A program made the position numbers and the translations under genes. From the NCBI RefSeq assembly GCF_047511655.1, contig NC_133397.1, forward strand, positions 127,804,308 through 127,868,307: a stretch of 64,000 nt of DNA. Direction: 5' to 3'. The notes under the pieces were generated by a model. It saw only the letters and a list, made by a program, of their open reading frames with translations, searched no databases and was not told the origin of the DNA. This document shows positions 13,151 through 25,100 of this stretch, one piece after another; position 1 is the stretch's first letter, and each line of letters opens with the position of its first letter. This stretch comes from Castor canadensis (Eukaryota; Chordata; Mammalia; Rodentia; Castoridae).

Positions 13151-13364
13151 TTAAATATGATACTTTTCATAGCACCTCTTTCACTCAAAGGTGTTCCTCT
13201 ACCAGTGATAAACGACTGTGATCTCACTACCCGTAGCGCTCAGCACACAGTACCAGCTTTAGATACTTCTGGTTCTGAGCCGTCTAGGGTTTCCTCTGCC
13301 TTTAATGTAACCCACGGGCTCCTTTGTGGTTCTTCGTGATTCTCTGACACTGTGTTTACAGGAT

Positions 13365-13700
13365 GGCACAGTTCGAATGTGTTCCTCAAAAGTTGATGCG
13401 TTAGAAACTTCACTCCAAATCAGCGTTATTAGTGTTTGGAGGCAGGGCGCTGGGAGGTGATCAATGAGGTCATGAAGATGGGGCCCCCACAATGGTATTA
13501 GTGGCTTGATCGGGTGGAGTGGAGACCCGGCTGGTGCACCTGCTCTGACTGCCATGTGGTGATGCAGCAAGAAGCCTCCTGCTTCTGGACTTCCCAGCCT
13601 CCCGAGTGTGGGGTGAATAAACCTCTGCTCTTCATAAAGTATCAAGTCTCAGGTATTTCGGTTAAGCTAGTGCCAGTCCCAAAGCAATTGTTACTATTGT
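13365..13700 (+). mobile_element. MaLR-type LTR remnant
   Basis: cgaatgtgttcctcaaaagt, gatgcagcaagaagcctcct, ggacttcccagcctcc and gaataaacctctgctcttca, in that order, resemble a forward MaLR LTR including its poly(A) region. Confidence 0.6.
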
Positions 13701-13970
13701 CCTGGTGGCAGGGGATGTGACAACACAACCCACAGATTTGCATCTGTGAAACAATTCTTACAGCTCATCAACAGCCGTTTTTAATTAACGGGAATTTGGG
13801 AAAGTAGAGTCCAAGTATTTAAGAGTTTGTATTTCAATTCAAAATGTTTTCCATATTAAAAGAAACTTCCAGTGAAAACACTTAAGATTATTGGGACACA
13901 CCCTGGAGCACACTGTCTTGTTGGAACCCGGCCAAGCTTTTCTGAATTTATCTTGATGACGATCACCTAA

Positions 13971-14075
13971 AGACTCACGCTGTAATCCTGGCTACTTGGG
14001 AGGCTGAGATTGGGAGGATTGAGGTTCGAGGCTAGCCTAGGTAAATAGTTTTTGAGACCCCAACACCAAAATAAC
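13971..14075 (+). mobile_element. B1-like half of a composite SINE
   Basis: gtaatcctggctacttggga, ggctagcctaggtaaatagt, gagaccccaacaccaaaa. Confidence 0.75.
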
Positions 14076-15686
14076 CACTGCCGGGCCCCAGTAGAATCAA
14101 CAATTGTTTAGGTTGCGAGGTTTAGTGGCAATGTCAGAAACAGCTTCACAGTCTTGGGGAGGATAATAGTTGACCACACAAATGTAGCAAGTGTAAAGTT
14201 CATTTTAAACCACAGCGCTGCAAGTGCCTTAAATCCATTTCAGCCTGTCACCATCCTGGCCAGAAACTGTGCTCCTCACTCGTGCATACAATAAAACTCA
14301 CTTTCCATGACAAAATTGACTCTTTCACAAACAGTAGTAAGTGGCTGACACTGACTTTGGCCTTGGTTTCAATCCCCACTCTGACAGACGGGGCTGTGAA
14401 GCTTAGACTGCCTCAGGAAGGATTTACCCACTGGGCTGTGTGATTTCTACTTCAAACCTGGTCACTGTTTGTCACGCTTATTGGTTCTAAAGGAAAGCAG
14501 GTGAGGTCTTGTGGGTGACACACAGCCACTGTCACACAACTGGAAAAACAGCCCCAACTGCCTGCTCTCCTAGTAGTGGGTCTTTGGCTGGGAAGAATGC
14601 CCTAATTACCCGCATTACTTATGGACTAATTAGCACATCAATTACATTTACAAACCATCTCACTTTCCTCGCTGCGAGCCCCTCCCCCTCTGCACAAGCA
14701 CTACCTCCCAGAGTGGGGGACATTCTTGCAAAGTTAACAGCGCTTCTGTGCACTTCCCGTCCCAGCTGCTTTGTTTATTTCTCATCCAGAATGGTCCAGC
14801 CATGGCCAGATATTTGGGCTCCTCTGGACAAGGAGGCTGCCACATCTGGTTCTGGGATCTCCAGCGCACATCAGCTTGTATTTGGGAATCTGAGCTCTCA
14901 TATTGGGGTTCAGGGGATCAAAACCTGCTCTAGGTGTGCACCTGCAAGCGACGGCCAGGGGCGAGGCTTTGGAGGTGGCCCCCTGGGCCAGGATGTCAGC
15001 TTTCTCACGCTGAGAAAGATTTGAAAGTGTACCGGGTAGAGGTCTGGGGTGAGTAAAGGGGTATTCATAGCACACACACTCCCATTGAGCACAGGCAGGT
15101 GAGGGGCTTTGTCTCTGTAAAAATTTGACATCCAGATCAGGAAAAAAGAAAAGGAAGGCAAAGGCAGGAAACGGGACCACGGGAGAATGGAGGCCGCTTC
15201 TGTTTTAAAGGATCCTTCTTTCTGTATATAGGACTCCACATTCAAAGATGTCCCGGATTTAAAAAAAACAAGCGACCAACGAAACCCAGGCGGAGCAACA
15301 GTCAGCCGGACTTTTGGACCAGCAGAATTCCGGGAGAAGGCGCAGATCCACGAGCAGCTGGTGCCAATGCAGCCGAGGAAGGGGGCCGCCCCAGGCATGT
15401 CCCTCGGCCTGTGCGTTCGGACTTTAGAGAGAGAGCTGGCCCTGGCCAAGACCGGCGTGCAGGGCGGCGCAACAGGTGTGCGGGCTGGAGGGGAGGGGCG
15501 TGCAGGTGTCGGGCCTCCCTTTTTGGGGCTGCTCTTGGTGCTTCCCTCCCCGGGCCGCCCGGGTCCCCAGCCGGGAACAGGCGGTCGGCGGCGAGTCGGC
15601 TCGATGGCCGTCCTGTCCCCTCCGCGGGCCCCGAGCCCTTGCGGATGCCTGGAAGTTGAAGCGAACCTCGGGCGGCCCCAGGCGCC

Positions 15687-15823
15687 GGGGCGGGGCCGGG
15701 ACCCACGAGGGGCGGAGCGGGAGATCACAAGGGGCGGGGCCGTGCCCTTCGCGCTGCCATTGGCTGAGGCGCCCAGAGCGGCGGGAGGAGGAGGCCCGCT
15801 ATTGGTCGGGCGCGCCAGCCAAT
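15687..15823 (+). promoter_or_regulatory. CNN3: CNN3 core-promoter cluster: two GC boxes and three CCAAT boxes
   Basis: GC boxes (Sp1-type) are seen at about 15687-15697 and 15731-15740. Three CCAAT pentamers (NF-Y-type) follow within about 65 bp: inverted (ATTGG) at 15759-15763 and 15801-15805, and direct (CCAAT) at 15819-15823. Transcription probably starts just downstream, around 15.84-15.87 kb, leaving a 5' UTR of about 250-270 nt; the exact start is inferred. Confidence 0.7.
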
Positions 15824-15844
15824 CCCGAAGTCCCCGGGGACCAG

Positions 15845-16114
15845 GCGGGGGCAGTCGGTGCGGAGCCGCGGAGCGGAGCGGGTGGCGAGCGAGACGGCCA
15901 GCGCGACTCCGCAGCGGACCCCCGAGGCCCCGCGGGACCCAAGCCACCGAGTCTGCGAGCCACCGCCCGCGACTCCTGCGCAGCCCCTCGCCGCGCAAGG
16001 GAGCGAGCTCGGAGCATCTCCCGCGCAGCCCTCCCACCCCACCTCGAACCGGACCAGGAGCGGGGAAGCCCAGTGCGAGTCAACGACCCCAGCTCAGCTT
16101 CCTCCCGGGCCACC
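15845..16114 (+). other. CNN3: CNN3 5' untranslated region (start approximate)
   Basis: GC-rich leader between the CCAAT cluster and the ATG at 16115. No splice acceptor is evident between the promoter boxes and the ATG, so the leader is probably contained in exon 1. The 5' boundary is inferred from promoter-box spacing. Confidence 0.55.
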
Positions 16115-16171
16115 ATGACCCACTTCAACAAGGGCCCGTCCTATGGGCTCTCGGCCGAGGTCAAGAACAAG
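16115..16171 (+). CDS. CNN3: CNN3 coding exon 1
   Basis: 57 nt encoding residues 1-19 ([19 protein letters not shown]). Ends at a phase-0 donor, aag|gtacgcc. It contains the N-terminal extension before the calponin-homology domain. Confidence 0.97.
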
Positions 16172-19100
16172 GTACGCCGGGTCGGGGGGACGGGGGTTCC
16201 CTGCGCGCGAGGCTGCGGGGCGCTGGCCAGGGCGCTGGCCACGCTTCGCGCCGCGCGCCCTGGCTTGCTGGCGTCGCCGAGAGGGGACATCGAGGCGGCT
16301 TGTATAGTTGCCGTGTGTTCCCGTCGCGTCCCGGGGCCCGGCTCAGCTCCCAGTCGCTGTCCTGGCTTTGTCCCGCCGCCTGGAGTCCCGCAGCGGCCGC
16401 CCCCGGGCCGCAGGGCCCTCGGTGGCTGTAGGGCGCGTCCCTCCGGGAAGGGGGCTCTCTGCATGGTCTTTCGCCCTTTGGGGGACCAGGGACCCCGGGA
16501 GCAGGGGCCGTCGCCCGGCCAGGCTGCGTTCGGACCTCGCGTCCCCTCCCCCATCGGCTGTGCAGGCTGCGTGGCCAAACCCGGCCCTCATTGTTCCTCG
16601 GCTCCTCCTGGGGACCGAGACTGAGTGTCCCGCCGATGGACCCCCGCAACCCCGGAGCGGCGGGAGCCCGTGCGCCGTGCTCAGGCAGGAATCCGAGACA
16701 AAGCCTGAGCGCCCCGCTTTGGGAGGGGCGTCTGCTGCAGAGTTGAGACTTGAGTGAAGTTTGGGGGTCCCTTCGACTGTCACGGTCCCGAGACGTGCCT
16801 TCGTGGGTTGCTTTTGTTGAGGGTTTATTTGCCGAGGCGGGTGGCATTTTGGAGTGATTGGAATTTGGTGACGCGCAGCTTGGCCACTGCTCAGAAGAAT
16901 GCGTCGGGTTTATGTTCCGGACTTTTGGCCTGGGAAAGAGATGAGAGGCGTCCCCCTCCCCAAATCCGCTCCTTCCTTCCTCCCTGCCTGCATTCCAAGC
17001 CCATGACATCAGGGGTTTCTGGGGGGAGCGAGCAGCCAATCGGCGCGGAACGGCGCACAGACCGCGCATTGTCTCCTTTCTGCTGTTCCGGCCAAAGCGC
17101 CACAAAGGAGGGCCGCTGCGCTTCCATTCCCATCCACCTCCCGGGGCCGCGGCCTGGCCACTGCCACCGCGCGTCCCACGGCTGGCCCAAGGGACCGGCC
17201 CGATCAGAGCTGCTGAGGTCCCGGGGGAAGGGGGCGGGTATCCTCGGTGAAGTGACTTACACACGGGTACCAAGGCCACCCTTGTCACGCCCAGGGGAGA
17301 GCTGTGGACCCCCCCCCCCCGCCCCCTGCCTGTGCGTCACAGCCTAATTTAGCTATAGATTTCCAGCAATCTTTGGAGCAAGGAGTAAGAGACTTTAGTC
17401 TGGGTCTCAAAAATCTTAATCGTTAGTCTTCTGCCTTCTGTAATGTGTGGCATTCTAGAAACAGTATCTTAAATCCTTTTTAAAGAGGCAGAAAAGTGAG
17501 AGGTCTGTGTGACTGAGGACAAATCTCACCGAATGAAAACTTAGGAACCAGGCTTTGGCAGCCTTTCAGGGATCCGCCTGTAGGAGCTGTTGCGGGGGGC
17601 GGGGGGATTCCTCTGGCCTGGCAGATGACCTTAATTACAGTCCCCTGAGTTCTTTACCTTTGCATTGGAAATGAAGTACTGGTAACTTTGGCTGGCCTTC
17701 CAGTCCTGATTGACTTTTCTTGGATGTCAATATCCAAGCTAGCTTTCTTTTTGCTAACAGAGCTGCTTCTGTCCCTTTTCTACTTCTAACTGAGAGAACC
17801 CAAGGAACTGCACGGAGTCTTGCTAGATCACTACGATTGAAAATGTTTTAAGTGGTCAAACCTCAGTTTTCAGAACCTGTGGAAAGTTAGTTGTAAAGTC
17901 TGTGGACTATCCCTCTAAGCACCAAGCCCATTTGTTAATGACCCCTTCCATTTATGTGGTCCTTTCCTTTCTACAGGCCCCTTTCATAGGAAGTCTTTTG
18001 ATCTTAAAGGCACAGCAGCACTGTGCAGTAGGGGGAGGGGGACTCTGTGGGTGTCACCCAGCATCATTTACTCAAGGGAGGCTGACGCTCACAGTCGCAG
18101 GGCAAAGTTGGAATAGTCTAAAAATTCCCACTCAACCAGCCATGTCTTAATTTAGTGAGGTACTTGGCCTGCTCTGCAAGTCTTTGCCCTGACTCCTCTA
18201 TTTTTGCGTCCTCCTGTCACATCTTCACATTTGGTTGGTTCTGTAATGCTGGTTCTAATCTGCTTGGGCCTGGAAACCAAATATCCATGTTTTTAAGATG
18301 TTGCATGTGGACTGAGGGCTTAGGGCTGTTGGATAAAGAGTGGATACCTGGCAGGGCATGCTGGTACACACCTGTAATCCCAGCACTCAGGTAGGAGAAC
18401 TGTGAGTTTGAGGCCAGCCTGGGCCACATAGCAAGACCCTGTCCCAAACACCAAAAGAAAAATAAAAAAGCACAGATGTCTGGGAACACGACCTTTGACA
18501 TTACTTGCTTTGGACACTTTGCTTTTCCTGATGCATCACAGATTTGTTTCCTTAAAACCTCATTTAACAAAGTGGAAAAAGCATGAACATCTTGGGGTGG
18601 CAGTGCACAGCGGACTTTGAGTCCAGCAGACACGAGTTCTAGTCCCCCTGCCAATTACTGCCTTATGTATACTGGCAAGTTATTCAACACCTCTGCTGGT
18701 TTCCTGATCTGTGAAATGGAGGAGACGACAGGTACTACATGAACCTACTGCACTGTGGGCTGTGGCTGCTGTGTCACTCAGTGACCATGCAGCTGTTAAC
18801 TCTCAGCAACAGAAAATTAGTGTCCCTGCCTCTCTGTTGGACTTGAATAAACCTTCCTTTCATCTTATGGTTCAGCTGGGAAGGCAGCTCAGTGGTGAAT
18901 CAAGGAGCCTTTGGTCTTCAGTACTTTCAATCAGTGCAACTTCAGGGGACTAGCTTTCAAATGAAGACATTTGTTTGGTGAGATGGTAATATATGACCGA
19001 ACTGATGAACTTCCTCTTTGTGACAGAGCAAGAAGTTGAAGCCAGTGTGAAAACACGAGTCCTTCACTCTGGAATGTGAACAGTGTTTTCAAAAACAAGT

Positions 19101-22100
19101 GAAAACAGCAGAACGCTCCATAACTGTAATCTGCAGAGAATTACATCCAAGTCAGATGGACCATACAGTGTCACATGTGTCCTACAGGTTGAGCCAGGCT
19201 CTGAATGCATCTTGGGGACTGAAAGGAAAAGACAAACAGCTCTGTGCCTAATAAGCTATGAAAAAAAAAAAAAAATCTAACAGGTCCTCACGGGAAACGC
19301 ACTTCCTGACAATTGGCTCTAAATGAAATGTTGGAGCCAGGGAAGTTTCCAGTAAGCTGAGGAGGCAGGGCAGTGCCCCAGGGACTTAGGCAGGTGCCTT
19401 GGGGACCTGCCTCAGGTCTCAGGAGAGCTGAGGAGCTGAACTGGGATGTGGGGTGTAGCAGGGAGCTGAAACACTTTGGGAGGAGGTGCTCCCATCTTCT
19501 GTGCCCAGGGATGTCTGATCTGAGGGCGGGAGCCACCTGCAGAGTCTTGTTAGGAGGCATTCCTCAGCAGCTCAGCCCCTTTGGAAGGCTATTAGTGAAA
19601 ATTTAAGTTATCGAACACCAAATTAAGTCATAGCAGCCAGTGAGTGACCCTGTGAACAAACAGCTGCCCTCCAGGGTGCTCCATCACAGGAACGCCAAGG
19701 TGACTCCACTAGGAATTATACCTGGGCGGAGCGCCAAAATTACCATCAAAAGGATTTGATGGCTTTTCTTAAACACTGAGGTTCAGAATTCGATTTTTAT
19801 TTAAAAGCTTCCTATTGCCTCTGTTTCCCACAGGTGGCTGCATCTCAAGAGCTGTGTCTTAGAGTTTGGCTGATAATTGTTGCTCAGCAAATATGTTGGT
19901 TTAATGAACTTACCCATCAGGGATAGCTTTTCCTCGGAAATGAACCCACAGTCTATGTAGAGTCCATTAGTGCAGGTAGGATGTTTCTGAAGGTCCTGTG
20001 GTTTTATACCTTGTTTTTCTTAACCAGTTTATCAGTTAATATCACGTTGAAAACTTACCACTAAGACGACTCCATCCTTACAGCTGATTTGGGGGTTATC
20101 TCTTAAGAAACATGTTTGGCCTTCGTTCTTCCTTAGATCCCCGTGAGAAGTGGCAGTCACCCACTGCCAGGCTTCGTGTAACGTTTGATCGCCCAGATAA
20201 TCACGGAGACTTGGCCACTGGGCCAGGTCAGGGTCTTTGTTCCTGGTTGGGACTGGTCACTGTGGGGTTTGTCTACTTGCATTCCCCTCCCCGTGACCAA
20301 AACAGATAAAGAAGGTAGACCTTGCTGAGGTCCTCTTTCAAAGGCTCAGATTCACTCTGGAGTTTTATTACTTTAATTATTTTTGAATTATCATATTGTG
20401 ACATTTACAGAAGTGCTTAGAATATATCATGGTTGAATTTACCCCCTCCATCATTCTCCTTTTCCCCCCATTAACCCATTCCTGGAATAGTTTCAACAGG
20501 TCTCGTTTTCCCATTTTCATGCTTTCTATATAGAATTTTTCAACCTGTTGAAATCACCACCAAAATGGGATTAAGGTAGGAGAAAAATAGAGGCGATGAA
20601 CCAATTTGGGTTATAATAACATAGGCAAGGGAATGGCACAAGGACTCTCCCCGTGGCGCTATCTCACGCAGTCACTGTGGAATTTTAACGGGGGCCGCTA
20701 TGTGCGCTCCTCCCTTTGCAGAGTTTGCTCGGTTGCCTCTATCTGCTCTTTTAGGTTTACGCAATAGAGTTGACAGGGAAAACACTGTCACTGCTACCAC
20801 CAGCCGGAGATAACAGACTGCCTCTCTCCCCCATGCCTTGTCCCTTCCAGGTTGGGACATGAAGATTGTTGAGTGTTTTTTTTTTTTCTCCCCACCCCAC
20901 TTAACGGTACATCGTGAGCTATGATCAACGTTATCTGTGACTTAATAAAGCCCAGTTGTATGGTTTTGCTTTCTCAGTCTGTTATCTTCGTGCTCAGGAG
21001 GAGAGCATGCTGTCTGTGTCTTCTCAGTGTCACTAGGTGGTGAGGGTGGCGGGAGTGGGGGTACATTGCCCTTAGGATTTTTGGGAGGTTCCACATTATT
21101 CTGAGCAGTCACCTTAACTCCCAATCCCAGGTGTAGATGGGCTCTTACCTGATACTCATTCTCCTGTAATTTCAGATTTCTGTTAAGGATTTCCGGGGGC
21201 CAGGGGTAGACCAGGGACTGAAATAAGAAATACAGACATAGCCTGCAAATGTTGCAAAAACAGAACGGTATGGATCGATGCGACCTGGAAGAGGTCCTGC
21301 TAGCTGACATCCAAGGTCCTTCAGGGCTGTTGGGCTCCGTCCTGTATCCCGCCAGGGTGCTTCATCTTCTAGAGGTTGACACTCTCCCTCCTTTGGGACT
21401 CTGTTGGGATCTGTATGGGGGTGCTGCTGAAGGGGACCAGGACACTGAGCAGTGCTGCTCTGCGCTTTTGTGTCAGGAATAGGACTGGCCCTTGCGGTCT
21501 TGTTCAGGCTCCTCCAACTGACCGCCTGGGATGCGTTTCCCAGGACATCCTGGGCTCTCCGCCCCTCCTCCTTGGGGCCCAGGAGTTTCCTGCATTTTCT
21601 TCCTAAGATGTTGACTTCTCTCAAACAAGACAGCCTTTCATTTCTTAGTTCCCCTCCCCAGCCCACTGGCAAACGTATTTGCCTCTGGGTGTTCTGCAGC
21701 TGGCTTGTCACTGGACACGTTTACTGTCCAGGCTTTCTGATGAAAAGTCAGGCAAGAGTCAGGGTCTGCCCTGTGCCCAGGACTGGGACGGTCAGAGGAC
21801 CAGGGACACAAGTGTGGTTTCAGAAAAGAGGTCCTTGGGCTTGGAAGGACACTCGAGGCAGTCCAGACCTAAGCCTGGATGGTCACTTCCTGGGCTGGCA
21901 TCCCAGCTGAGTGGCTGGGTGGGTGGCTGCTTCCCTTTCCCTTTGAATGTGGGGACCCTGGCGTCATCCATACCCCCACTCTCAGCCCTCTCCCTGCCAC
22001 ACAGGCCCCACCAGGGGAGCCTTTCCCTCTCCTTGGGTTTCCCGTGGGAGGAGACGGGAGAGAACGTAATGAGTGCCATGTGTGCCGAGTTTGTCTGGCG

Positions 22101-25100
22101 CTGGTGGTTAGTGGGAGGAGGGACTCTGCTTTGAATGCAGAAAGAGTAGCAGCAGTCACAGAGTGTCTGAGCCAGTGCAGAGACGCCTTATTCCTGAGCC
22201 CCATCCGGCTTGCTGGGGACCCCGGCCCCCGGCAGAGCTGCCCTGGAGCCGGGGGTGCGCTTGCTCCTGGGTTCCCCACCTTTTTTCATATCCTGGATGT
22301 CCTATTGAAAGCTCCCCTGCCCACCTGGCCCTGGTCACACGCCGGTGGGTGTGTCTTTCCTTTCTGTTGTCCGTCTGCTGGGCTCACTTTCCTGAGCCTG
22401 CCACGCAACACCTTGCAAACGTGTGTGGAAGAGTTAAGACGGCCTCAGTCAGACGTCTGTGTTTTTGTTGTGCTGTTTTTGTTCTGTTTTGGTTTTTGGT
22501 GATTCTGGGGTTTGAACTCAGGACCTTGTGCTTGCTGGCAGGTGCTCTCCTAGGAGCCACGCCCCGAGTCCTTTGGCTTTAATTTTTTTTCAGATAAGAT
22601 CTTGTGCTTTTGCCTAGGGCAAACTAAGCCTCCTGCAGAGCTTGGATTATAGGTGCTTACCACCACCTGCGGCACTGGGGGTTTGAACTCAGGGTCTCAC
22701 GCTTGCTGGGCAGGCACCCTTACTGCTTGAGCCACTATACCAGCCCTGCCTGGCCTGTTGATTGAGATGGGGTCTTGCTAACTTTCTGCCTTGAGCCATG
22801 ATCCTCCTGATCTCTGCCTCCTGCATAGCTGGGATTACAGGCGTGAGCCAGCACATCCAGCTCTGCCAAATGTCTTATGACCTTTTGAACCATGTTGGCT
22901 GTGCCCCTGGAGACTGCCGATCCCCGGGCGGCTTGGAGCTCGCTGTTCAACCCTGGCGACTCGTTCCTGTGAATGAGTTTGACACAGGGATACCATGAAT
23001 CAGGGGCCACTTTTTTCTTTCCTTTACTTTTTTTTGTTTTGTTTTTTGAGTTAGGGCTGGCCTCTAACTCCTGGGTTGAGGGTATTCCATTGCTTCTGCC
23101 TCCTGAGTAGCAGGGACTACAGGTGTGTCCCACTGCACCTGGCTTGCTACCTTGGGATGTACCATCACTTGACTTGTCCAAGAGTTGAAAGGGTCTGTGT
23201 GTTCAGCCACACAGCCCCAGCTTCCCCTCCCTGGTCCCTGTCCTAAGCATCTGTAGGTACAAAGGAGTCTGCACTAGACTGGGGAGGGTCAGGAATGGGC
23301 AGGCGTGGAACAGACTTACACTTTGGAGCCAGACCTGGTCCAGCTCCTGCTGACCCCACACCGAGTCCTCTCTGCACCTTCCTGGCCTACGAGTCTTCTC
23401 TTTGTTTTGAAATCTTTATTTTCTGAGTGAAATCATTGTGAAGAATGGAAGCAGTGTGAAAATGTAAGAGCAAGGAAGTGTTAGTCCCCTGTGGGTCACC
23501 TCCACCCACGACTGCGGGGCTGAGTGTTGCAGCCATTTCTCAAACTGGACTTCCATCCCTACAGCATGTTCCCTTCAGGGTGCGTGTGTGGGGAAGTGCA
23601 TGGCGCTGCTCCCAAGCGTGTGCACCAGACTTTATCAGACGGCTCTGTAAAGGTCAGTTCATACTTCCGCTGATGGCATGAAATCGGGGTGGGGGGGGTC
23701 TAAAGCACCCCAGGCTGTGTGGGAGTGGCCTGGTCCACGTTCAGGCTGGAGGGGGTGGCAGGGTCGGAGGCTAGGGCAGTACCAAGGTGACCTCATATCA
23801 AGATGGCTGTGAGATGGGGTTTCATGCACAGTTAGCCCTCCATCTCCATGGGGTGCAGGCGTGTGGGTTCAACCAACCAGACTGAAAATATTGCAGGACC
23901 CCAGAATACCATTTTGGTAAGCGGCTGAAGCATTGGTTGTTTCGGTGTTTGTAGGGTGTTGGTGCATCTCCTGGAACCCAGCCCACTGGACACCTGTGTT
24001 GAATTTGAAGGCGGAAAGCCTTCCATATCTGGACAGGAATGGCCGGCAAAGCCTAGCTAGGGGGATAATGTTGACATTCAGAGTTTTACAACTTATGTGA
24101 ATGACTCCTTGATTCTCCCTGTGGCCCTGTGACAGCAGTGCCATTAGTGACCTCCAGTTTATAGCTGAGGAAACTTGGTGCATGGTGGAGAGGTGGGTCT
24201 TGAACCAGCCTCTCCATTTTAGTCCTGGCCTAGGACTCAGGCAGGATGGGGGCCCCGGAGGGCAGAGGAGACAGGTGGAGCCTGGAGCGGGTGGAACCTC
24301 CATTAACCAGAGGCAGAGGGGTGGGGGCGGGGGCTCAGGAAAGCAGTGCTACAGGGACCTGGGTGGAACTGGACACAGGCCTGTCCCTGGTGACCTTTTG
24401 AGAGCAAACTCCAGGGGCTTGGAGGGACTGGGTGAGGAAATGGAGAGGTAGGCAGAACATCAGAGGAACAGGTCAGCCTCACAAGCTGGCTTGTTTTGGG
24501 CAGGATGGGGCGATGGGGCAGACTCGGGGTAGGTGGGGAATGAATGGCAGAGGGAAGGGGGTGGCAGGGGAGGAAGAAGGGCGAGGCCCAGGGAAACACA
24601 GGACATCTGATGGCAGCAGTGTCACTTTGCCCTCACCTTGTTATACTGGAGCATGGCCCCATGGCAATGGTAGGCAGCAGGGACAGGAGAGGTGGCCCTG
24701 GCCAGGTGGGTGGAATTCCCTGGCTGCTTCTCTGAGAGTCCTGCCTGGCCTGGCAGCCTGTCGTCTTTCTTTCTGAGCCCTGGCCTGAAGGGGACCGCCA
24801 GCTGGGCTGGCCCCCAACACTGACCCTAATGGGAGACACGGTGCTTGGGGAACTTCCTTCCTCCCCCCCCCCCCCCCGCACACGCACCTCACACCACAGT
24901 TGGGCAAAACACAGCCTGTACTGTCCATGTGTGCCCTGTGACCTCAGCCCAGGACTGGCCAACGGGGCTGTGTGCTGACTGACTTCTTTCTTTTTTTAAA
25001 AAGAGCTCTGTGACTCTTGTAATTGATTATTTACTTCTTTGTCCTCGTGCGTAAGAAGCTTGGATTCCAGTGTGCATGCAACCTGTCTTTTTTTGTTGTT

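Larger units (their letters stand above)
1..15200. other. Intergenic region upstream of CNN3
   Basis: No exon with convincing splice sites or recognisable protein similarity was found on either strand. Content is repeats (listed separately) separated by apparently unique sequence. By synteny with human, ALG14 should lie further left, outside the window; none of its exons was recognised. Confidence 0.7.
15380..16700. promoter_or_regulatory. CNN3: CpG island at the CNN3 promoter
   Basis: The base composition changes sharply to GC-rich and CpG-dense sequence covering the region before exon 1, exon 1 and the start of intron 1. The flanks are AT-richer and CpG-poor. This is the usual form of a broadly expressed mammalian promoter. 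No convincing TATA box is seen. The boundaries are by eye. Confidence 0.9.

Noticed and set aside
1-15200. Search for ALG14 exons expected upstream of CNN3 by synteny
   Set aside because: None recognised. In human the gene is tens of kb away, so absence here is expected.
14910-16037. 375-codon minus-strand open frame, and 356- and 382-codon plus-strand frames at 15361-16624
   Set aside because: All lie in the CpG island, overlap each other and CNN3 exon 1, and are P/G/R/A-rich with no recognisable domain. GC-rich DNA has few stop codons by chance.
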